This document shows, piece by piece, positions 12,201-24,200 of a DNA stretch of 64,000 bases. The stretch comes from Marthasterias glacialis (Eukaryota; Echinodermata; Asteroidea; Forcipulatida; Asteriidae). Location: assembly GCA_911728455.2 (NCBI GenBank), contig OU452223.1:7524174-7588173 (forward strand), in the 5' to 3' direction. Each line of letters opens with the position of its first letter. Within the stretch, counting starts at the first letter, position 1. The position numbers and the translations under genes are program-made. The notes under the pieces are model-generated. The model was not told the DNA's origin and ran no database searches. It saw only the letters and a list, made by a program, of their open reading frames with translations.

Positions 12201-15200
12201 GAATGGTCAAAGTGCAGTCTTGAATGCCTTTAAATGAAATAGAATGACTGAAGCGAATCTGAACGAGAAAAACGAAAACATGTACGCACGAAAACGAAGT
12301 TGAATGCATTAAGAGCTAAAAAGAAACCCTAGTTTGAGAGGATTAGGGGGAAATGCGTGAATTTGAATGCGTGTTAATGAAATTGAATGAATTTTTGCTG
12401 AAATTGGCCGGGAAAACCTATATTACGTATATTATGTTGAAAAAGACAGTCAAAGACGATGGTATACAATAATTATGTTATTATTGTAAAAACGTTTTTT
12501 TTTCAGCAGTATTTTTTTCACTTAGGTGCCTGTTTAACCTTCCTTAGAGCAATATTTTAAGAACTGTTTACCTTGACAATAGTTAAACGCATGAAATATT
12601 TTATGTATAGACAAATTCGCAACATTTTCCTGCGTGTCAAACTTGTGTAAACGATTGTTATATTTGGCCCTCGACCATTAACAATTTTTGCCGAGCGACG
12701 TCATTCACGACGACGGTTTACTCATGAGACCTCTTGCGCAAGCACGGCTCGCGGAACTACACGTACGCACAGTCTAGCTTCAAGAAAACAAAACACACAC
12801 TATTTGCAGTTGTTCCAACTTCCTTTTACAATCAACTAAAAAATTTCGTGGGCAGCTACAATACATTTCTACAAATTAAACAATCAACTAGTAACGTTTT
12901 CACCTGGCTCATGGGCTAACTGAAATGAAGAATGTGACGACAGGCCAAGAAAAAAAAGCTGAGTTCAGTTGCTTCAATTTCTAACAAACTGACAAACCAA
13001 CAAACAACCAAACAACCCAACCCACACAAACAAACTAACAAACAAAGGAGATTGACGTTTTGGTTGCCTGTACTTTATCATTTTTATATATGCCTATATT
13101 TGATTTTTATTTTATCGCGATTTTAACCTGAACGAAATTTCTTGTGTGTACACACACACTGGTCGCACAGATTGCTTGAATACAAGCTAAGCTTCGTACT
13201 CACTGGCCTTGAAGATCTTCTGTTATACTTTTGCCGAAGTCATACGATCTGACCCGAAGGTGGCGAGCGATACTGCTTATCAGGCTCTCTCCATGTGATG
13301 GATCAAAGGTGTGTCGTGATGACAAAAACACACCCAATCATATTATGGGCTGCTCTGCATACCACGGTAGTCATTATGCTGTATGGACATACGTGACGGT
13401 GTGGTACCATTGTACATCCGGAACACTCTCTCCGAAGATTTTGCAGACAGCCATGGCGTCATCTACTGTACAATTACTCACCATTTCACTTACACCATTA
13501 GAATACTCGGCAAACGTTATTAAAAAATAGCTGGAAATAAAGACGAGCTGGATAATAAGACGTTCAGTTCGTCTCGTATTTGTCGAAATGTGTGTTTGGT
13601 TGCCGAAAAGCATGCTCGTCACACCATTTCAAAAGTTGTGCGTCGCCCCAAGCACGTGACTAATGTCAGCGCCCAGGCTGAACCAGCGTATTGTACGCGC
13701 GTCCGATCTAGGTATTTTATTCTATATCTATGCACTGGGCAGACGCACAAACGCGTGTGCGTCACGCCCTGCACCAAAAGGCGCGATGTTCCCTCAATTT
13801 GCCCACCAGTAGTTTTAGTGCGCACGCGTGATGTGCAATTTACATCTTTCATGGGAAGGGTCTATTTCATAGAGCTGCTTAGGCAGAAAATATTGCTTAA
13901 AAATGTTCTGGTAAGCGGAAATGAGCAGGATACCAGTCACAAATTGTACATGTGACATGGTAGTTTGGACGGTAACCTTATTCTGGTAAGCATAATTTTG
14001 TTGTGCTTAACTACTTTTTGTGCTTAAGCAGCTTTATATGGGCGAAATGATAGCCTTTCGTCAAGACCTTCGTGGCTTAGACAGCTATGTAGCCGCGAAG
14101 ACCAATACAAGTCAGCGCGCACGATCGAGTGACGAAGCTTCGCCACTCGTGTGCGCTGACTTGGTCTACGCTTCAGTTGCTTCGCTGCTAACAGATGTCT
14201 AAGCCACGAAGGCCTTGGCGAAAGGCTAGCAAAATGAGGGAACATCGCGCCTCTGTGTACGGCTAAGGGTGGCGTGACGCACAAGCGTTTGTGCGTCTGC
14301 CTAGTGCGCAACTCTATGGGGGTTAGTCCACCAATAATGTCTGTACGCATGCGTGAATGTCATTAGCATATTTTATGGGAAAGGCTAAGTAACAGACCGA
14401 TTGTGCGACCCGCGTCATGTGACCCCTCTTGGGTATAAAATGTAAACACACACGACATCCTCCATAGGAAAGGGTGGTACGGCACACGATGATAAATGCA
14501 ATTAGTTTATTCGATCGAGGCTTTTCTTGCTCGAAATTTGTGAAAGATATTCCAGAGTTTGTACCAGAGACCTTCAAGTGGCTGAATAAAGCCAGTAAGG
14601 ACAATTCCAGCAAGTCTTGAAAATTGTTAAAGTACCGTATAAATGTGCCGATGTGTACAGCGCACGACGGAACGTTAGGCCAGACGACCGCGATCACCTC
14701 ACACTTTTCAACACAAAAAGTTTTGAAGCTGAAATCCTCTAAAGAAATTGCTTTCCAAAACTGTGTGATTCCTTTGCTTATTTGAAATTCTGCAAGGCTA
14801 GGTATTATTATTAATGCTCACTTTTCCAACGTTGTTTATCCCTTTTTACAGTGATTTAGGCCTACATTACAAACAAAATATCAGATGGGTGGCTACATAA
14901 TACTCGTCCGACGCCGGTAGTGCATGGCTAAAAAACCTCTTTTCAGAAGAATTCTGTTAAATTATGAAACAGAGATGTGATTTAAATTAATGCCACAACA
15001 TAATACTTTAAATAAAGGGGCTGATTAACTAATTTATCACTTAAAGGCAAAGTATACCTTTGGTTTTTGGAACCGTACATTTGCCTTAATGCTATGTAAT
15101 TGTCGATATATGCCATACAACTAACCTGTGTAAATTTCAGTACAAAAGGTGGCAGCGTTTTTGAGATATCACCAAAAATCCGCAGCGGTTGTGTTCACGC

Positions 15201-18200
15201 AGAAGAAGTATCCGTCATTGGAATACACATTCTGAGAAGCGTTACGGCCATAACGCTTCTCAGATTCAAATTTTTGGGGATAAAAAGTGATGTATTTTTC
15301 CATAACTGCAGTACTTCGAAGTGAAATGTTTCTCAAAATGCATTATACTATCCAAAGCTGCTGTACTTCTTACCAAGTAAGTTATTATTGCCATAAATTT
15401 TCAGAGTCATTACCAAATGTATACAGACCCTTTAACAAAAGTAAAATCGACTATTTTCGAACTCACTCTGTGTCACGGCCTATCTCTTTACACGTATTTT
15501 GCCATCAGCTGTACGGCGATTTACCCAATAGGGGGTCACGTGACCACATGTCAACATTGTCGCGCTATCGGTCTATTGACCTTGCCTTTCCACATAGGAA
15601 CAATGACATCATCATATTTAACAGTGCCCTCTGGGAAATTTAAAAGTGCAAAAAACCTGTTGCAAGCTGAAAATAGTTTAATAATCAGCATATAGTTAAA
15701 TCTAAATGCCCAGATGATAAGTTAGTAATGACGTCATAATTACGTTAACAACTGTGAAATTACTCTAAATCAAAGTTTATTATTCAAAGCGAAAATTCAG
15801 ATAAAAACATGCAACGAAGCCTTATTTGATATTTCGTGTTTTCATAATGAATTTTAGACCTTGTTTTATACCTTTTAATCACAAAACCCGATTTTCTTGC
15901 CTTCGTCGTCTTCCTTTTTTCCTGCCCAACTCTTCTCCACAACATAACGTTTTGGGGAACTGAAAAGAACCTCGAAACTCTACAGACAATAAGCCTCAAC
16001 ATCAACACTGACCATTTTTTGTAATTTAATACTTGATAAATAAACATGACTTCACAACCAGATTTGTAAAACCCATAATTCGAAGGGGGTCTAAGAAATG
16101 TGCAATGTTTCAAAACGTTAGTATTGTAGGTTAATTAAACATCGTAGTTTTTGTAAGAGTAAATCCATTTGCATCCTTGCAGTTTCCCTAAAACACACCA
16201 TCCAACAAACCTGTGAAGTTTCATCAAAATATATAAATGGTAGGTTTTCACGTTTCAGTGAAAACTACAAAAACAATTTACAGGCAATCGAAATAAGCGA
16301 CGGTTATTTCGTGAGTTTTCTTAACTTTGACAGTATCTGAGACCAAAATATTGGATTGGTCCATCCTCCATATGATATAAAATTTATAATCAGTGATATT
16401 TCAGATTGTATACATATATTCAAATTGGCACCAACATGGAGCTGTCATTAAATGGCATTGTGTTTTTGAACTTGTCAAGTGCTTAAGAAATATTTGTTCT
16501 TGTTAAACTTGGGGTATTCATGTCGTGAAGAGGATCTAAAAAAAAAAAAAAAAAATCCTGATGGTTTCACTTTAACATACTCTATTGACGCAATCGTCAA
16601 AATGGCTCCTTCGGTCACCTTTTATATTCGCCACACAAACCCATGTCAAAGTGACAAAGTTGCGAATATAATAAACAGACATGGACCCCACCAATAAAAT
16701 ATGTAAACATACTTTTAAGTTTAGATGCATCTCAAGTCACAGTAATAGAGTGTCGCTGAATCAGCGCCACCATTTATCTATCGTCTTCTTCAGTATACAT
16801 GTAATGTGAAACTTTGAATGATGATATTAAACTTGAATCATTTGCAGCATCAATAGTTGATTTGGGTGGATTTTTTTCGGAACGAAGTTTGACAGATGAT
16901 CTTGTTTAAAATATAAAAACTTTCTCTAATGCCACAGACAACGCACAAAAATACATGTAACCTGAAAAGTTGTTTATTTTAGGGCTGACGGACGTAAGAT
17001 AATGGCATGGATCCCAAAAATAATTTAGTTTTAGTTTTTAATGAACGTCCACTTTATGTCATTGGCGAATTTGTTTCGTGCAAGACCTTTAATGAAATCT
17101 TAAAACTCCTTCGAATCTATAAAAATAGCTATTTAACATTTAATCTAAATTTCGGGTCAAAATACAGAAGAAAACAAGAGCATCTTCTTTGCCTCTCACT
17201 TTTACCGGGACACTTTTATAATTTTGATAAGGGGTAAGAAATACGGGCACAATTTGGTTGTGAAATCAACTTTACCTACCTGACCAAGTTATTGTTGTTT
17301 GGCAGTTATCCTTCGGTGTACCACAGCCACTTGTCAGTCGTCTTACCAGTGGGTCAGGTACAGGTGGATATGGAGGGGGTCTCGGTACGTTACCATTGGC
17401 ACCACTGTTACACAAGTTTTCCTTGCAGCATAAAGTACACGACCAGCCTGCCTCATACGGCTGACAAGAGGAAGTTGTATGGCTGCTAGCTGGACATTCG
17501 GAGGATACGCCGCAAGATTTGACCAAGTTCATGTCATTATAAAGATCACCTGTATCAGACAATCACATTACGATATTGTTTAACGAGTTCGAGACCTACA
17601 GTTTTCTTTGTTAAAGATGACGGCTGAAATGAAATGCGTGTATGGGCAAGTCCATCCCAAACAAGTGTTAAACACTGTTATAGTTATTGCATATACTTAT
17701 TAGTTATCGTTTCTAAAGACCGCTGTTCGATACAACAATCTGACCATTTTCCACTTTTCATCACGCATTTGTTTTCGTTTTTAAATTACAATTCAATCGC
17801 TTTGGTATCATGTATTCATTTTACGTGCACGCATGGTTTTATTATTTGTTTTCACTTTTCAATAACCTACCAATAGCCAACACAAAGACTACGAAGCAGC
17901 AGTTATGGCGATCGGCCTATCAAATCCAGTCCCGACAAGATCACATCTGTATTTTTACCAAAATTAAAGCCAAAACTGATTCTTCTATCGGTCCAGATTT
18001 CCGCAACACTCAGTCTTGACACAAGCAATAATGGGGAACGTAATTTTGATGTCTACATTATGTATAGTTTAGCGTTTGAAGAAAATAATATCTGTTATGT
18101 TAAACGATGTTCTTCTATAGCTGCAATTGACTAGACTGTGTCAGAGTATTGTGCAGCAGACATCGAAGATGTTTGTGATATGAAGATTTATTGAGTATTC

Positions 18201-21200
18201 ATTAAGTTTGATATAATAAAGGCACTGTACGTGATTGGTAAAGCTGATAGTGCAGTGTTCTTACTTTGTGTGATTCTATACAAATGAAACCAAAAAACTG
18301 TGGAATTTTGGGCTCAATCCGTCGTCCGAGTCAGGAGAAAATAGTGAAAAACCGTACACACTTTTCAGCATTGTAAACACATAGTCCTTAATTTTGCTAC
18401 AACCGAAATCAGCTATTCTTTTTTTCAATTTGTTTTTTTAGGTTTTCAGATACAGTTTTCTCGAATATGACAGCATTTCAGAGAGAAATATTGCACAGAA
18501 AAAATAGTTCTAGTATTAAGCTTTCAGACTGAAACTAAATAAATAATGTTTTTCATCTTTGTCAGTTCTGTATATGCCTTTAAATTTGCAACGGGGATAA
18601 GGAATATTATTTGTGTTTTTACACAATGTGTGGCAAGCAATGTATACTCAATACTGTCACGTGTCCTGTGGATTTATTCCAGATGCAAATGTAAACATGT
18701 ATTAAACCATTGCGGTACCCGCTCGTAGAATATAGGATTTGAACTGTCTCCAGCTACCGGGCAGCCTGTAGTCTAGTAGTAAGACACTTTTTTGATAGGG
18801 CTCTGGCAAGTACTGAGTATACAGTGAATGCCACACATCGGTGTATTAGGTTTGTCATAAAGTTGCCTAGGTTTGTTGGTTGAGTATTTTTTTATTGATT
18901 CACACCTTTATTGATCAACAAAAAAGACATGTAATACACCTAGAACATCATTAACAGTAGACAATCAATTGAACTAAAACAAATGATAAAGCTTAAGGTA
19001 ATGAAGCAAGGAAAACAAAACGGGATTGTAATGGCTGAAAGCCGACCAGAAATAATTAAGAATGCAAATCGAAAAAGAATAAGAAAACCGGTTATCTAAG
19101 TGCTTGTTTGGAATGTTGGCGAATTGGATATACACGGGAAAGATTCGCCACTTGTATTGGGAACAAACAGCATGTATGCGAATAGATAACAAACAGTACA
19201 CCAAAGTAGAAAGAGGAGTGCGACAAGGATGTGAGTTTTCACCGGATCTATTTAACTTGTACAGCGAAATGATTTTAAGGGAATTAGAGGACCTACAAGG
19301 AATTGTTGTCGGTGGACATAACATGTATATACTGTATTAATGGCAAATTCAGCAGAAAAGTTACAATAATTGTTAGACAAGGTAGTGAAGAAAGTAAGCG
19401 GAAAGGATTAACCATAAATTGTAAGAAGACCGAGTGTTTGGTGGTGAGCAAAGGGGACAGCCTCAAATGCAACTTGCAAATCGGTGAAGTCGTTATCAAG
19501 AAAGTGCAGAAAATGTCTTGGTAGTGTGGTTACAGAGGATGGGAAGTGCGACACAGAAATACGCATTAATAGCGAAAGAATCTTTTCAAAAATTGAATAA
19601 AATATTAAAAGATCGGAAGATGACAACAGAAACAAAGAAAAGGGTGTTGGATTGTTTTATCATGTCCATTCTTTTATATGGCAGCGAAAGTTGGACAATA
19701 TCAGCACAGATTGAGAAGAGACTCGAAGCAGCTGAGATTTGGTTTTACCAACGAATGTTGAGAATTTCATGGACAGAGCATGTGACAAACGAGGAAGTTT
19801 TGAGGAAGGTGGGAGCTAAAAGGAAACTGCTGGTAACAATCAGAAAGAGACAACTGCAATTTCTTGGACACATAATGAGGAAAGAAGGTCTTGAGAACTT
19901 AACAATCACGGGGCGCATCGAGGGGAAGAGAAGCAGGGGGAGGCAACGGCTAACCTACTTGAAAAGTATAAGTCAATGGATGGCGGACAGGGTACCAGAC
20001 AGTAAAAGAGTACACGTAAAGGAGCAGGAGTTGCTGAAAACAACAAGAGACAGGAAACTGTGGAGAGCCATGATCACCGACGTCCTGAACGGACAATGAA
20101 GAAGAAGTGTTTGTTTAAACTTGTACATATTTTGTTGTATTTTACATTTAAGATGAGCATACTGTTGGGCTCGACTTAATCCCATCCCGGTTCTTGAGAG
20201 CAGAACTTATTCACCTTCAGGCCACACGAAAGCTCATTCAGGTGGAGATTACAGCCGGCCATTCATCGTAGAAATCATAGACACACATACACGAGAAGAC
20301 GAGTGGAGGGGTACTCTGTCTTCTCAATCTTGCCATCTGTAAGGGCTTATGGTGTGACAATTGTGATGAGGTGCACCGTTACTGTGTGGACGAGTCCAGC
20401 CGGGACTATGGATGGAGGTGTCATATTACGAAATGCTGTACAGAGATTGTTTGAAGATGAAGGCACAATAAACGGCGGTGGTAGAGCAGATGAAGCATAA
20501 CCATTACCCGAAAAGCCATGAAAGAGTAAACCGGACGTTCGGTAGCGATATCCAGAAAAATGATGAAACACAAAGGAAATGCTGCAGAGAATCTAAGTTC
20601 AGGATATTGGTAAATCAATTACGAAACGGTGCATAGAAACGTGATAGAATCTATGTCTAGTATAATGGGAATGTTATAATGTTGCAGAGAAAACATGTCC
20701 AGCCAGCATGCTGGCTAGACAATGAATGAGCAATGACCTACCGAGGACCAAGCTGACCACTCAGGAATGATGGTGGTGTAATACCTGAGTCATGCTACGC
20801 ATAATGACCCTTGCCAGCTGCAACAGACCACACAATTTACAACTACCTCCCAGCGTAGGTAGTAGCTACAATTAAGCCACCATGGTTGCCCCATCTCCAT
20901 ATTAATAACATATTAAATGGTTTAATACTTAACTTTTTTTTACCAAATCCAACATGGCTTCTACATGTGCGTTTCCAAGTCATCGCACAAGAGGGCACCA
21001 TTACTTTTATCAACACAACACCATCCAACTTAGCTATAACCAAGTTTAGTTTTAGTAATTGAGAAATAAAACGTTTGTGGATTTGATTGAAATTGAGTAA
21101 ATCTATTGAAATCTTGAATTGTTAATTGAAACTAAGAATCAAGAAGACTGTACATTTTTGTTAAGTTCCACTTAATTACTCCAGTAAATATTTGTAATTA

Positions 21201-24200
21201 TAATGTTAAGTACGACCATTCATTCACTTGTTGATAACAATCCTTGATTAGGATGGAATCGTGTTAACAAGTGGTCTGGTATAGATGTGTCATGTTGGAG
21301 TCTTTTGGGGACTTAGGAGGCAGGCTTCTTTGGTGGATTATTATTGGTCATTATAAATACAAAGCTGGTGAGGTTCTTTATGGTTGTGCTGTGGCGTGTA
21401 GCTAACTAGAGGATGGAGAATCTCGCCTCTCGCCAAGGCCTTCGTTGCTTAGACATATGTGTAGCCGCGAAGCAACTGCAGCGAAGACCAAGTCAGCGCG
21501 CACGAGTGGCGAAGCCTCGTGGCTTCGCCACTCGATCGTGCGCGCTGACTTGTGTCTTTGCGGCTACATAGCTGTCTAAGCCACGAAGGCCTTGACGAAA
21601 GGCTAGAAGCCCATGGAAGCGACGATTGGACGGTGAAGAAATATCACTATCAGGTTTTATGTATCTTGGGTTGAATGATGGAAAGTGAATGACATGATGG
21701 CATGAGACTGGTGGGGTGTCCGGAGCTGGTTGATGATTTTTCTTTCAATGGCTGGGTTAGAGTTTCTTGGGATTTTGACAAAACTTCCCATTTTCCAATC
21801 AAAGTCGGAGGAAATAACCACATGTGTATAATTCCCCTTGTCCGCTTTAGTGATATATTTTTTTGTCCCTTAACAAGTTCTGGATCAAGATGAGAATGTG
21901 TTCACTTTAAAGGTGGTGTTTTAGCTTGGCTTTCTTGTGGGTTTATATGATTTGGATGCGGATTTCATTAGCAGATGTCTTGTCTAGGTGTTTTGGGGCT
22001 GGTTTGGTAGACTTATTTAATGGTGCCCTCGACTGATATGTTGCGAGGGGGTTGAGATGAGGTTTATGTACCCCTCCCCACTTTTTGGCCGGGGAAGGCT
22101 CATAATTATGATCATCCCACCAGAAGTTTCTCTGTGGTAAAATTTTTATTGACCTAATAATGGCCGATTCCAAAAATAAAGACCAAAAAAATAAAATAAT
22201 AATAACAAGGCCTTATGTGTTTGTCACCTGACACATACCAGGTGTTCGGGTAGGCCCTACTCCACAAATAGAGGGTTTCAAAGTTTCAGATGAATACGTG
22301 TACTGTTTTCTTTATAAATGCTTTGTTCAGCAGCTGCAAGTACAACATAAACAAGTTATAACAAGTTAAATCAAATAAAATATACAAATATGGACATAAA
22401 ACCGTGAAATAAAGCTTTATATTATATATTTTATTTGAACTTCTGGTTTGGACAGGAAGCGAGGTCAAATTGGGTAACAAACAAACACAAAGCACTTTTA
22501 AACATCAAACTTTCACAGATAATGCAACGATTAAGGTCATAAAAGGCTGTGGTTGCCAAGAATATTAATTTTTGAAATATTAACTTTTGATAACGTGTAA
22601 ATTGAAAACAGATGACGTCATTGGGATTTGAATATGTGTAATTTTAGACTTACTTGCAATGTTTTTAGCAAAACGCTAATGAGAATGACCATGTCAAAGT
22701 TCCCGAGGCCCGGGAATATTTTTTTTCACATCATTTTCCGGTTTTTAGCAGAAGACAACGTCAACTTAGGGTCATTATTGTTCCTGTTTTGTGAAGTATG
22801 TTAAGCTTTTTCATGGACGTATAAATTGTAAAAAAAGCTTATGCAGTTTAGAAGATAGACTTTTTGTAAATATTAAAGTTTTAATCAATGTAATTCAACA
22901 CAAGATGACATCATGATGACGTTACCACAGCGGTGTCATTTACCGTGTGAGCTTTGGAAGTGACCTTTGTTAGCGTCAATAGATCGATTGCGCGACCCGC
23001 GTCACGTAACCTATTGTGGGTAATGTAAACAAACACGAAATCCTCCATTTGGAAAGTGCGGTGCGGTACATGATGATTGTTGCATTTGTATATTCGATCG
23101 AGTCTTTTCATTCTCGAAATCTGTGGAAAATATTCCAGAGTTTGAACCAGATACCTTCGAGTGGCTGAATAAAGCCAGTAAGGACAGTTCCAGCAAGTCT
23201 TGGAAATTGTACAAGTAACGTATAAATGTGCACGATGTGTAGTGCACGACGGAACGTTAGGCCAGATGACCGCGATCACACACTTTCCAACACAAGAATT
23301 TCAAAGTTTTGAAGCTGAATCATCCAAACAAATTGCTTTCCAAAACTGTGTGATTCCTTTGCCTATTTGAAATTCCGCAAGGCTAGATATAAATGCTCAC
23401 TTTTCCAACGTTCTTTACCCTTTTTATAGTGATTTAGGCCTACATTACAAACAAAATAACAGGCAGGTGACTACATAGTCGTTCGACGCCGGTTGTGCAT
23501 AACTCAAAATAAACCTCTTTAGTGTAGTAGAATACTGGTAGTTTATGAAACAGTAATGTGATTAACATCAATGTCACAACATACTACTTTAATAAAAAGG
23601 CTTAGTAACTGTGTTATTATTACCAACAGCCGACTTTTGGTGTGACTCTGTCGGTCACGGCATGTATTTGCTCGTAGTTTGACATCAGCTCAGATTACGT
23701 AGTACCCACAATAGGTCACGTGATGACATGTAATTATTGGTCGCGCAATCGGTTTATTGCAGGGGAGAAGGAGAACGGCTGATGTTAAGACTAACACACG
23801 TGGTGCCTAATCGGACCGAAAAGAAAACTAGAGCTTAAGTTCTTCACGAAGCAAGAATATCAGCCCTATATAAACTAAATGATGGCCATGGGAATTAGCT
23901 GCATTCGGCTAAAGAATGTGGGAGAAGAAGCATTTTGTAAATATTCATGAAATGAGCACAACTGACCACCAGATGACCACTGGCCAAATTGTTTCGCCAT
24001 CCATACATAGGACAGGTGTCACAAAGCTCTTGAGCAGAGACTAGGTAATTTTTACCGATTTTACCCAAACTCAAATTAAGCCACGACACCTGCCCTATCT
24101 ACGGATGGTAAAACAATTTGGCCAGTGGTCATCTGGGGGTCTGTAGTGGTCATTTTATGAATATTTACAAAATGCTTCTTCTCCCACATTCTTTAGCCGA

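Larger units (their letters stand above)
8913..13732. mobile_element. 2.65-kb TIR DNA transposon, right copy (inverted), carrying an inserted 2.16-kb element
   Basis: This is the same family as 5910-8579 in the opposite orientation. It starts CATAGATATAGAATATAAT and ends ATTCTATATCTATG. An exact 8-bp duplication CACTGGGC lies at 8905-8912 and 13733-13740. Without the inserted element and its TA it is about 2,654 bp, matching the left copy's 2,670. By eye the copies differ by only a few percent, so both insertions look young. The two copies together form a 7.8-kb palindrome. Confidence 0.9.
8827..13862. mobile_element. MITE B, split by insertion of the right 2.66-kb element
   Basis: The left part (8827-8912) begins CCTTTCCCATGAAATACG. 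The right part (13741-13862) ends CATCTTTCATGGGAAGGG. The two are separated only by the element at 8913-13732 and its duplicated CACTGGGC (8905-8912, 13733-13740). Removing these gives a continuous relative of MITE A of about 205 bp. It is the outermost layer of a three-layer nest. Confidence 0.8.

Noticed and set aside
5910-13732. Giant palindrome as an assembly artefact or inverted segmental duplication
   Set aside because: Each arm is bounded by its own, different, exact 8-bp target duplication, and only one arm has the 2,164-bp insertion; two separate transposition events explain it.
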